Under the pieces are notes generated by a model, which saw nothing but the letters and a program-made list of their open reading frames with translations, did not search any database and was not told the origin of the DNA. This document shows, in pieces, positions 16,678-23,911 of a stretch of DNA of 64,000 nt. The stretch comes from Paenibacillus sp. LS1 (lineage in GTDB: Bacteria; Bacillota; Bacilli; Paenibacillales; Paenibacillaceae): NCBI RefSeq assembly GCF_026013365.1, contig NZ_JAPDOE010000001.1, positions 744,001 through 808,000 on the forward strand, read 5' to 3'. Made by a program: the position numbers and the translations under genes. Position 1 is the first letter of the stretch, and each line of letters opens with the position of its first letter.

Positions 16678-18471
16678 CTAAAAGTACAAATCCCACCCCA
16701 CAACAAAAGCAGCAAAGAGGAAAGCAGATATGCCAGACAAGATGTATACCGCCTTTTGCTTTTTACTGTAACTTCTCTTCAGTAGTTTGTAGAACATCAA
16801 GACAAGGTACGCCACAGCTAAAATCACATAAATCAGGTTCAAAATGAGATGTATGCGTAACGAAGAATAGGTGGAGAAGCCTAAGGCGCGCATGAACAAT
16901 AGGATCGTATTCAAAATTAATGCCAGACTGGCAATATTAATGGCAATATGATACTTATCAAATCCTGTACCTGGTCTTTCCCAGTTTTTTAATTTGTATT
17001 TGGATAACCGAATAAAATAACCAATTGTAGCTCTCAAACTGAGTAGGATGGCTACTGCAAGAGCAATAAAAGATGCTTTGATCAAGTTTATCGTTAAGTT
17101 GGATACGGGCAAAAAGTCATTATAAGACATAGAGACCTTCTCAATAGTGCCATTACGCTCAACAACATTGGCAAAATTACTAAGGTCAAATGTGGTATAT
17201 TTCTGCAGACTTAACATTGAATACGCCTTCGTAAAACCGGAAACGACCCGTCGCGCAGGCAGATAATATCCTCCACTCTCAGATTCAACTGAATTCGTGC
17301 TAAAACTACTTCCAAACACCTTCTGGACAAGACCAATGTTATAAGTCATTTCATTTGACTGGTTTGTCATGACCACGAACCCAAAATTAGACTTCGGGTC
17401 AAAAACAAATCTACTTGAAAATCCCGTCGTACTTCCAGCGTGTTCCAAAGCAGGCACCCAGTACTCTACTTCAAAGAAGCCATGCGCAATTCGAGGAGTA
17501 GAAGTTCCATCGTAATATAGACTTGTGGACAGCATCTCGTCTAACGTGTCCTTGTTCGCAAATAATAAATTGCTACGATCCACAGGCATCAAGGCTGCAA
17601 GGAATTTAGCTGCATCCTCTGCTGTGCCAATGGCGCCCCCAGCAGGGTATAAGCTTATGTATGCTCTGTTCTTAGGGATGAGTTTCAAATGGGTAGTGTA
17701 CCCCTGAATCTCATTTCTTCTTTTCAAGACATTTAGATTATCATACTGTGACGGGTGAATCGAAGTGTCTTTCATGTTCAGCGGTTTAAATATATGTTCA
17801 TTGACATATTTGTAAAAGGGTTGTCCGCTTTGCAATTCAACGATGTAAGCAGCCATAGCCGTTCCATAGTTTGAATAAGCAACGACACTCCCAGGTTTAT
17901 CGATCTGCCTCGGCTCAAATTTTTGTAAAGCCTCACCTAATTCCACAATATCACTCTCGGATGAATACCATAAATCGATCAATCTATCCTCCCACCCTGC
18001 GTTATGATGCATAAGGTTCATTAGGGTAATGGGATCATCGTATTCAAGCTTCTTTAGGAATCCTTCCGGCAAATATTTCTGAATATCGGTATGCAAATCA
18101 AGCTTCCCCTGCTCGACAAGTTGCATCACACTCGTCCAGACCAATAGTTTAGAGGTTGAACCCCATTCAAAAACAGTAGAGGTATCCGCCTTTCTCTGTT
18201 GCTCAAAATCTGCGTATCCATAGGCCTTATTCACAATCGTCTCACCGTTCTTGATAGCTACAACCGAAACGGCAGCGGTGTTCTTCTGATTCGTAGCCAC
18301 ATATGAATCTATCGTTTCCTCTAGCGAAGACAAGGCAATTCTGGAGGGCGTAGTCTCCACATTTTCTACCTCAGCGTACACAGGTACTGAACATGTCACA
18401 ATGATTAATGCGAGTACCAGAATACCAACGATTATTTTATTAAGAGCATGATATCTTCGATTAATTTGCAT
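16678..18471 (-). CDS. Serine hydrolase, class C beta-lactamase/PBP fold, with C-terminal TM domain
   Basis: A 597-residue exported protein. Signal peptide: IIVGILVLALIIVTCSVPVYAE. The catalytic domain (about residues 45-400) has the Ser-x-x-Lys motif STSK within EWGSTSKLLVW, the Tyr-x-Asn motif YSNYGTA, and a late HAGSTTGFSS that stands in for the KTG triad. From about residue 445 five hydrophobic helices follow (LTINLIKASFIALAVAILLSL, YHIAINIASLALILNTILLF, LRIHLILNLIYVILAVAYLVLMF, AVYILSGISAFLFAAFVVGW). Such proteins are usually D-amino-acid peptidases, esterases or cell-wall-modifying enzymes rather than true antibiotic beta-lactamases. The membrane tail anchors the enzyme at the outer face. 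Confidence 0.85.
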   Translation of the reverse strand: MQINRRYHALNKIIVGILVLALIIVTCSVPVYAEVENVETTPSRIALSSLEETIDSYVATNQKNTAAVSVVAIKNGETIVNKAYGYADFEQQRKADTSTVFEWGSTSKLLVWTSVMQLVEQGKLDLHTDIQKYLPEGFLKKLEYDDPITLMNLMHHNAGWEDRLIDLWYSSESDIVELGEALQKFEPRQIDKPGSVVAYSNYGTAMAAYIVELQSGQPFYKYVNEHIFKPLNMKDTSIHPSQYDNLNVLKRRNEIQGYTTHLKLIPKNRAYISLYPAGGAIGTAEDAAKFLAALMPVDRSNLLFANKDTLDEMLSTSLYYDGTSTPRIAHGFFEVEYWVPALEHAGSTTGFSSRFVFDPKSNFGFVVMTNQSNEMTYNIGLVQKVFGSSFSTNSVESESGGYYLPARRVVSGFTKAYSMLSLQKYTTFDLSNFANVVERNGTIEKVSMSYNDFLPVSNLTINLIKASFIALAVAILLSLRATIGYFIRLSKYKLKNWERPGTGFDKYHIAINIASLALILNTILLFMRALGFSTYSSLRIHLILNLIYVILAVAYLVLMFYKLLKRSYSKKQKAVYILSGISAFLFAAFVVGWDLYF

Positions 18472-18494
18472 TGGCTACTCCCCTTATCTTTCTT

Positions 18495-19298
18495 CTATAG
18501 TTTTCGTGCTTTTATCACAAAGGTTACAGGGAGCATCTTTGCTTTATTGGCAAAATCATCATTTTGCAGTTGCATCAAGTCATCATCAGATTCCTCAATG
18601 AATTGCTCAATGACAAATCCTGCTTTTGCCAACGCATTCACATAGGTTGATAGTTTACGATCCGATAAGGCGAGCTTACTTTCGCCAAGAGTTACCGAGA
18701 ACCAAGATTCATCAAAGTAACATTTTTTAAAAATAAGTCTATTCTCTTCTGCAGCAACACATTTGTGGATCGGGTGAGACCAACTGAAGATAAATACGCC
18801 ATCCTTCTTAAGATAGGAAGCAATCTGGAGAAAAGTCCCTTCAAGATCCGTTGTCCAGCCGATCGCATAAATCGAATAAACGATGTCAAAATAATCCTTG
18901 GGTATGCCACATTCTTCTTCCATAGGTGAACAGATTAAGATCGCTGAAAGACCACACGACGTCAAAAGCTGTTGTGTCTTTTCAATTTGATTTTCTGATA
19001 GATCCGTCCCCCATAGTACACTCGCTTGACGTTCTCCCAAATACCGTAAGGATTGACCGCTTCCACAGCCTATTTCCAGTATCTTTTTTTCCGAGATTTC
19101 TCCAAAAAGATGGTGCTTTTCTTCGGAGACAAATGCTCCATAGAGCGGAAGTGCTGTCGCTCCTAAAATATCATTTCCTTTCGTATTCCAAAACAAGCCA
19201 TTGGTTTCATGAATACTTCCTTTATCCATGTCGACCGATATGGCATCAACCTGCCTACCGCCGATCATGTTGGTTCTAACTTTAGAACTCTTCTCCAT
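18495..19298 (-). CDS. SAM-dependent methyltransferase, class I
   Basis: A 267-residue methyltransferase starting at ATG 19298, eight bases after GGAGG; an upstream in-frame extension lacks a ribosome site. The SAM-binding motif I is KKILEIGCGSGQSLRYLGE, motif II is WGTDLSENQIEKTQ, and the post-motifs are YFDIVYSIYAIGW and LKKDGVFIFSWSHP. This resembles the Methyltransf_11/25 group. The acceptor substrate is unknown. It is the first gene of the run on this strand, ending near 13 kb. Confidence 0.88.
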   Translation of the reverse strand: MEKSSKVRTNMIGGRQVDAISVDMDKGSIHETNGLFWNTKGNDILGATALPLYGAFVSEEKHHLFGEISEKKILEIGCGSGQSLRYLGERQASVLWGTDLSENQIEKTQQLLTSCGLSAILICSPMEEECGIPKDYFDIVYSIYAIGWTTDLEGTFLQIASYLKKDGVFIFSWSHPIHKCVAAEENRLIFKKCYFDESWFSVTLGESKLALSDRKLSTYVNALAKAGFVIEQFIEESDDDLMQLQNDDFANKAKMLPVTFVIKARKL

Positions 19299-19432
19299 GT
19301 CATCGTCCTCCAAACTAAGAGTCAATTGAATTAATTCCACATTTTGAGCAAATTACCTTAATTATTTCTATAATAACCCACACTGCAATATTTGCGCAGT
19401 ACATTTAAGAGCGCATACATTGCTCTCCAAAT

Positions 19433-19466
19433 CAAAAAGAACCCTCCCGAAGGAGCGTTCTCCGTG
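19433..19466 (-). terminator. Terminator after the YolD-like remnant
   Basis: Minus-strand GAACGCTCC TTCG GGAGGGTTC with one mismatch, followed by TTTTTG. It lies 17 bases after the short YolD-like reading frame. Confidence 0.7.
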
Positions 19467-19482
19467 AATGATTAGCCTAAGT

Positions 19483-19566
19483 TAAACCAAGTACGCTTCC
19501 ATGTGTTCTGGAAGGATAAGCTGTGATCCCTCGTATACGCCGTTCGCCGTCAATTTGCTTGCCATA
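19483..19566 (-). pseudogene. Truncated YolD-like protein (27 residues)
   Basis: A 27-residue frame from ATG 19566, with GAGGAGG at ideal spacing, to TAA 19485-19483. The peptide MASKLTANGVYEGSQLILPE continues HMEAYLV. This resembles only the N-terminus of YolD family proteins (K-L-x-x-N-G-x-x-E-x-S-R-x-x-LPEH), which are normally about 110 residues and accompany Y-family DNA polymerases in SOS operons. It lies at the end of the LexA-box transcript starting near 20028 and is followed at once by a terminator. It is probably a decayed gene, though a functional micropeptide cannot be excluded. Confidence 0.5.
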
Positions 19567-19579
19567 TTTCAAACCTCCT

Positions 19580-19853
19580 CAGTATTGAGCCCAGTAGTCC
19601 GTATTATTGTTATTGTTGTAAGCTGGCGCAGGTTTAGGATCGATCTTAGTTTTCTCCGCATCGCGTTCCCAGCCTTCCAGTATCAATATGTGGGCAGTGT
19701 CAGACCTGTCTTCCCAATGTATGTATTCCGCAGCCACAAGAGCGTCCAGAGCAGCCATAACATCCGGCTTCCCCTTACCCGTTTTAACCTTCTGCGACCA
19801 CTACTGTAATTAAACAATATCCTTAATACTTTTCGTTCGTAATTCGCCAACAT
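19580..19853 (-). pseudogene. Frameshifted small gene, second in the SOS operon
   Basis: The coding sequence changes frame twice on the minus strand. It starts at ATG 19853 (MLANYERKVLRILFNYSSGRRR), continues in a second frame (KTGKGKPDVMAALDALVAAEYI), then in a third (HWEDRSDTAHILILEGWERD, ending TDYWAQY, TGA 19582-19580). Joined, these give about 90 residues with a winged-helix-like rhythm, similar to small conserved proteins I associate with Paenibacillus. The ATG overlaps the stop of the upstream frame as TAATG, and the end overlaps the ribosome site of the YolD-like frame. Two frameshifts indicate a pseudogene unless the sequence has errors. Confidence 0.5.
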
Positions 19854-19987
19854 TAGATAGCCCCCTGTGCTGTTGTCATGATCGGACGGCATGCCAGTAA
19901 ACCGGATTCCTTAAATGTCCGCGGCTGCACCGACAAAAGATCATATTGATCATTCCGGATCGAATGCTGTTGACCTGGATACGTCAC
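19853..19987 (-). CDS. Small protein, first gene of the LexA-controlled unit
   Basis: A 44-residue frame from GTG 19987 to TAA 19855-19853, with no recognised family. It begins VTYPGQQHSIRNDQYDLL and its stop overlaps the next start (TAATG), which suggests translational coupling. The GTG is about 40 bases downstream of the predicted transcription start of the SOS promoter. The ribosome site is weak (GAGGAT about 17 bases upstream), so the start is uncertain and the frame may itself be a remnant. Confidence 0.4.
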   Translation of the reverse strand: MTYPGQQHSIRNDQYDLLSVQPRTFKESGLLACRPIMTTAQGAI

Positions 19988-20035
19988 TTTGTGATCTATC
20001 CGCTTTGATCCTCGTAAATGTTTTCAACTTCAGTT

Positions 20036-20065
20036 ATTATATGCGAATATACGTTCGGTGTTCAA
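20036..20065 (-). promoter_or_regulatory. SOS promoter with embedded LexA (DinR) box
   Basis: On the minus strand TTGAAC (20060-20065) and TATAAT (20036-20041) are spaced by 18 bases, a strong sigma-A promoter. Between them, 20044-20057 reads CGAACGTATATTCG, which differs by one base from the Gram-positive LexA consensus CGAAC-N4-GTTCG. A repressor bound there would cover the promoter, as at known din genes. It points toward the remnants at 19.4-20.0 kb. The rest of 19988-20216 holds only this and the marR promoter. Confidence 0.75.
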
Positions 20066-20164
20066 ATAAAAAAATACTCAGTCAAAATTAAATTTGATGT
20101 GAACTTGGTGCTTACGGAACATATGCACGTCGACATAACTGATTTTCTCATGTTTTAATCAAGG

Positions 20165-20193
20165 TTGACATTCAGTCAACAAATGTTACAAAA
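20165..20193 (+). promoter_or_regulatory. Promoter and possible operator of the marR gene
   Basis: TTGACA (20165-20170) is followed 16-17 bases later by TACAAA. The -35 element is part of a perfect inverted repeat TTGAC-ATTCA-GTCAA (20165-20179), a plausible autoregulatory site. Confidence 0.5.
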
Positions 20194-20216
20194 TAAAGTT
20201 TAGGGAGGTTAAATAA

Positions 20217-20660
20217 ATGGATGATAAAATGAATGATCAAGGTGGTACCTTTTTTTCGATTAAACGGATTTCTCGTGACTTAACACACCTCACCAACCAA
20301 ATATGCGCTAAATTAGAAGACGGACTCTCTTCTGCCCAGATAGATGTATTACGCTGTTTATGGAAAACAGGAGATGGACTTACTCAAAAAGAGATATTGG
20401 AGAAGTTAAATATCCGTCCTGCATCGTTATCAAATCTTATTGACTGCTTGGTTGCAGGGGGTTGGGTGATCCGGAAGGTTGATTCAAAAGATGCACGTGT
20501 GAAAAGAATATTTCTTACAGAGACAGGTAAAGCGCAAGAAGAAAAGAATTTGCATACAATTGATGTTATTGAACAGAAAATGCAAGAAGGATTTACGAAT
20601 GAAGAAATATCTTTAATGCGAGTCTGGCTACAACGAATGGAAAAAAATATTAAAAGATAA
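20217..20660 (+). CDS. MarR-family transcriptional regulator
   Basis: A 147-residue winged-helix repressor. ATG 20217 follows GGGAGG. The DNA-binding domain is seen as LSSAQIDVLRCLWKTG, LTQKEILEKLNIRPASLSNLIDCLVAGGWVIR and the wing DSKDARVKRIFLTETGK. N- and C-terminal helices would form the dimer interface. It lies directly upstream of an MFS transporter and a flavin monooxygenase; twin palindromes in between are likely operators. It probably releases DNA when it binds a phenolic or other small toxic compound, as family members do. Confidence 0.92.
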   Translation: MDDKMNDQGGTFFSIKRISRDLTHLTNQICAKLEDGLSSAQIDVLRCLWKTGDGLTQKEILEKLNIRPASLSNLIDCLVAGGWVIRKVDSKDARVKRIFLTETGKAQEEKNLHTIDVIEQKMQEGFTNEEISLMRVWLQRMEKNIKR

Positions 20661-20663
20661 TTT

Positions 20664-20710
20664 CTTGACAGAACTCTTTAACACGTCTTATTATTTAGTT
20701 TACCTAAATA
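20664..20710 (+). promoter_or_regulatory. Promoter of the MFS gene overlapped by a palindromic operator
   Basis: TTGACA (20664-20669), 18 bases, TATTAT (20688-20693). The palindrome TTATTTAG-TTTAC-CTAAATAA (20690-20710) covers the -10 element and the start region. The core TATTTAG-N5-CTAAATA recurs at 20782-20802. Confidence 0.7.
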
Positions 20711-20739
20711 AATATTATTGTAAGATGAATTGAGGTGAA

Positions 20740-20805
20740 TATGTTAATTATATTGAAAATAATGAGAAGAAACTCTGTTTATATATTTAGTAATACTAAA
20801 TATTA
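20740..20805 (+). CDS. Possible leader peptide, 21 residues
   Basis: GAGGTGA is followed by ATG 20740 and a 21-codon frame (MLIILKIMRRNSVYIFSNTKY) ending TAG. It lies in the leader between the promoter and the MFS gene. Its 3' end coincides with the second operator palindrome. It may be chance in AT-rich DNA. The rest of the 356-base gap 20661-21016 shows no other gene. Confidence 0.25.
20782..20802 (+). promoter_or_regulatory. Second palindromic operator, 21-bp perfect palindrome
   Basis: ATATTTAGTA-A-TACTAAATAT is perfectly symmetric and shares the TATTTAG-N5-CTAAATA core with the site at 20690-20710, 92 bases centre to centre. Confidence 0.65.
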
Positions 20806-21016
20806 GTTTAAGCTGTAGCATTGGCTAGCTAAGCTGTTACGAGTATCACTGAAGTAACAAAGCGTCCAATCATCTTGAAAGAAGCATACTACCCTTTTCA
20901 CTAGAGTATTTAAAGTGTGTTTAATTTTTTTGGAATGAGATGAAGATTCAAGTAATCATATTTCAGCTCAATATTTTCAGAATTACAAATTATCGATTAC
21001 AAGGTGGATTAATAAA

Positions 21017-22195
21017 ATGAGTAAAACTTGGAAACTACAAATATACTTGCTGACCCTGATCAGCCTTTTAGTCGGCACTTCGCAAAATGTCTTTGTGGGC
21101 ATTTTGGACAAAGTTGCTGATTATGCTGGTGTAACCGTCTCTGCTGCTGGTCAGCTTGTTACCCTATTTGCATTAGCCAATGCAATAGGCACGCCCATCA
21201 TTATTTTAGCAACAGCGAAGTTAGATCAGCGTAAACAGTTGATATTGGCTCTCTCTTTAACTGTTCTAGGAAGTGCTATGACGGTCATTTTTTCTGGTTT
21301 CGGATTTTTGATGCTGTCACGCATTGTACTCGGAGTTGGAATGGGAGTCTTTATTGTCACTGCCTTCTCCCTCGCAGCAAAATTATCACCACGAGGTCAT
21401 CAAGCGAGTGCCCTGGCTACTGTGACAATGGGATTTAGTGCTTCTCTTGTCATTGGAGTCCCCATAGGCCGTTTCATTGCTGCATCATTCGATTGGAAGG
21501 TAATTTATTGGGGCATCGGTCTCTTATGTCTCCTAGCAATTTTTGCTGTTGCTAGAATGATTCCTGCAACAAAAAACGAAGCGCCAGTTCCTCTTGGCAA
21601 ACAACTCGCACTTTTGAAGAATTCAAAGGTTACTTTCTCTCTCTGCGTGACATTCTTTTTATTTATTGGTTACGCGGTATTTTATACGTATATTACACCT
21701 TTCCTGAATACCGTCTCACCGATGAGTGAACAAGCATTAAGTCTTACTTTACTTGTTCTCGGGATTGCAACATTAATTGGCTCCAAGCTCGGTGGATTTA
21801 TGACAGACCGTTTAGGCTTCGCCCGTACACTATTTTTCGGTATGTCTGTTAATGCTCTTGCTCTTATAATGCTCTCTACCATAGCAGGGTCGTATATTGT
21901 CACTTTTGTTTTGCTTATGGTTTGGGCCATTGCTGCTTGGACATCAGGGCCAACCCTGCAGTACAACCTCGTCTCCATCGCTCCAGAGGCGTCCGGAATT
22001 ATTCTTAGTTTAAACAGCTCCGTCTTGCAACTAGGTATGGCCACGGGCGCAGCTTTCGGAGGGCTGGTCACTGCCGGATTATCCATTCAATCAGTCAGTT
22101 TGGTAGCCGCTGCTTCAGTTGTCGTTGCAATTAGTATTTTTGCAATTTCATTCGCTTTGTTCCGTTCAAATGTCAAGACCAGATTAAACGGATAA
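21017..22195 (+). CDS. MFS transporter (DHA1/arabinose-efflux type)
   Basis: A 392-residue major facilitator with about 12 hydrophobic helices. Between helices 2 and 3 the loop reads ATAKLDQRKQLILA, and helix 4 contains the RIVLGVGMGVF pattern (motif B/C style of drug-proton antiporters). The second half has GGFMTDRLGFARTLF, the matching A motif. ATG 21017 follows AAGGTGG. As part of a MarR-controlled unit it is probably an efflux pump for the inducing compound. Substrate unknown. Confidence 0.92.
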   Translation: MSKTWKLQIYLLTLISLLVGTSQNVFVGILDKVADYAGVTVSAAGQLVTLFALANAIGTPIIILATAKLDQRKQLILALSLTVLGSAMTVIFSGFGFLMLSRIVLGVGMGVFIVTAFSLAAKLSPRGHQASALATVTMGFSASLVIGVPIGRFIAASFDWKVIYWGIGLLCLLAIFAVARMIPATKNEAPVPLGKQLALLKNSKVTFSLCVTFFLFIGYAVFYTYITPFLNTVSPMSEQALSLTLLVLGIATLIGSKLGGFMTDRLGFARTLFFGMSVNALALIMLSTIAGSYIVTFVLLMVWAIAAWTSGPTLQYNLVSIAPEASGIILSLNSSVLQLGMATGAAFGGLVTAGLSIQSVSLVAAASVVVAISIFAISFALFRSNVKTRLNG

Positions 22196-22241
22196 TACGC
22201 ATGTTTCAACAAACAAGTTAAAATGAAAGGGGAAGATATAC

Positions 22242-23369
22242 ATGCAAGAGAAAAGACAACTTAAAATCGGTGGTACCATAGACGGAGTTGGCTGGAATTA
22301 CATGGGTTGGCGTCACCCAGATATGCCAGCTAATGCTAGTGAGAGCATAGAGTACTATGTACAAAAGGCTAAAAGATTAGAAGAAGGAAAGTTTGACACC
22401 ATCTTTTTAACTGACGTCAGCCACATAGGACCGAGTATGATCCCACATTATCTGAGCATGTTCGAAGGTGTAACTATTCTCTCTGCATTAAGCATGGTGA
22501 CTCATTCAATCGGGCTTACTGCAACCATTGCTACTTCTTATGCAGATCCATTTACCGTTGCCCGACAGATGGCTTCTTTAGATAAAATTAGTAATGGACG
22601 TGCAGGCTGGAATGCCATTACTTCAAATCCGGGAGGATTAGCAAATTATAGCCGGACCCATCTTTCAAAAGCAGATTTGTATCCAATGAAAAAAGAGTTC
22701 TTAGAGATTGTTGAAGGCCTGTGGGACTCCTATGAGGATGACGCTTTTATTCGGGATAAGCAAAGCGGTATATTCTTTAATCCGAAAAAAATGCACGCTC
22801 TAAACTTTAAAGGGGAGTATTTTTCAGTGGATGGCCCGTTAAATATTAGCCGTTCGAGACAAGGAAGACCCGTGATTTTCCAAGCGGGCTCCTCTTCGGA
22901 TTTCATGAATATTGCCGCAAAGCATGCTGACGGAGTATTTCTTCCTTCTGATGACTTAGAGGATGCTAAAGCATTCAGTAATGAGGTGAAAAGAAGGGTC
23001 ACATTAGAAGGCCGTTCGCCTGATGATTTCATAATTACACTCTCTCATAATCCGATTGTAGGACGTACAGAAAGAGAAGCTGAAGAAAAATTTCAAGAAT
23101 TAGAAAGTTTAATGCCTGGGTACAGAATACCCAAACCTAAATTTTTTGGTTCTGCAGAAAAAGTAGCAGATCAAATCCAAAAATGGTATGAGGCAGGTGC
23201 GATGGACCTATTGAAGATCAGACAGGAGCATCCTTCAGGATTCGATGACTTCATCAAATTAGTTATTCCTATTTTACAAGAAAAGGGAATTTTCCGCACG
23301 GAATACGAATCAAACACTTTACGTGGTAATTTAGGTTTGCCTTATCCAGAAAATAGATATTCAGTATGA
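22242..23369 (+). CDS. LLM-class flavin-dependent monooxygenase (NtaA/SnaA/DszA type)
   Basis: A 375-residue FMNH2-dependent monooxygenase. Family blocks are visible: FDTIFLTDVSH, LSMVTHSIGLTATIATSYADPFTVARQMASLDKISNGRAGWNAITS, LWDSYEDDAF, HALNFKGEYFSVDGPLNISRSRQGRPVIFQAGSS and GIFRTEYESNTLRGNLGLPYP. Family members oxidise nitrilotriacetate, sulfones or similar small compounds, using flavin from a partner reductase. Length is about 60-70 residues short of the usual 440: the segment between QELESLM and FFGSAEKVADQIQ is much reduced. It shares a promoter region with the MFS gene, 46 bases upstream, so both are probably induced together. Confidence 0.9.
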   Translation: MQEKRQLKIGGTIDGVGWNYMGWRHPDMPANASESIEYYVQKAKRLEEGKFDTIFLTDVSHIGPSMIPHYLSMFEGVTILSALSMVTHSIGLTATIATSYADPFTVARQMASLDKISNGRAGWNAITSNPGGLANYSRTHLSKADLYPMKKEFLEIVEGLWDSYEDDAFIRDKQSGIFFNPKKMHALNFKGEYFSVDGPLNISRSRQGRPVIFQAGSSSDFMNIAAKHADGVFLPSDDLEDAKAFSNEVKRRVTLEGRSPDDFIITLSHNPIVGRTEREAEEKFQELESLMPGYRIPKPKFFGSAEKVADQIQKWYEAGAMDLLKIRQEHPSGFDDFIKLVIPILQEKGIFRTEYESNTLRGNLGLPYPENRYSV

Positions 23370-23489
23370 AGAACCCGCAACTTAAGTTAACTCTTTTTTA
23401 TTTTGAATAACATTTCTATCAGTATGTTCGAAAAACTAATGGTCTGATTCGTCACTATGTTAGTCACAGGAAAGATGTTTCCATAAACA

Positions 23490-23828
23490 ATGTATAAGCA
23501 TTACCACGATGAGAACTTTGTTTTTAGAAAACCCGACGGATATCCTATACATCAGAAGTACATTCTTACAAGAATGCAACAGCTTATGAAGAAAACAACT
23601 ATAAAGAAACATGCTACACCTCATATTTTAAGACATACTTATATCAGCATGCTTGCTGAGGCAGGTGTTGATTTAATAACGATTATGCAACGAGTTGGGC
23701 ATCGGGATGAAAAAATAACTCTCGGAATATATAATCATGTCACTCAGAAAATGCAAAATAATGCGGACCAAAAGTTAAAAAAACATTTTGCTGAAGTGTT
23801 GAACATGAGTGTGCTGCAGGATATGTGA
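23490..23828 (+). pseudogene. Tyrosine integrase, C-terminal catalytic fragment
   Basis: A 112-residue frame matching only the C-terminal half of an ICE/phage-type integrase. It has ATPHILRHTYISMLAEAGVDL (His-x-x-Arg box), the RVGHRDEKITLGIYNHVT box with the catalytic Tyr, and a charged tail. The N-terminal arm, core-binding domain and first catalytic Arg are missing, and ATG 23490 has no good ribosome site. It marks an old integrated element whose remainder is gone. An IS3 element starts about 50 bases downstream. Confidence 0.8.
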
Positions 23829-23911
23829 TTTTTTTAGTGATTTTTAAAAATAAGAACAGCCCCCTGTTGGGGGTAGTCAAGCCCCCATCTAGCAGACATT
23901 ATAAAAAGACC

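Noticed and set aside
16678..18471. True class C beta-lactamase (resistance gene)
   Set aside because: The fold matches, but the KTG motif is replaced and a large membrane domain follows, so antibiotic resistance is not supported.
19501..19809. Plus-strand open frame over the SOS remnants
   Set aside because: No ribosome site and no family similarity; it is the complement of the minus-strand remnants.
23860..23895. Alternative left end of the IS3 element at the first CCCCC block
   Set aside because: The match to the right-end repeat is worse than for 23874, although neither is good at the tip.
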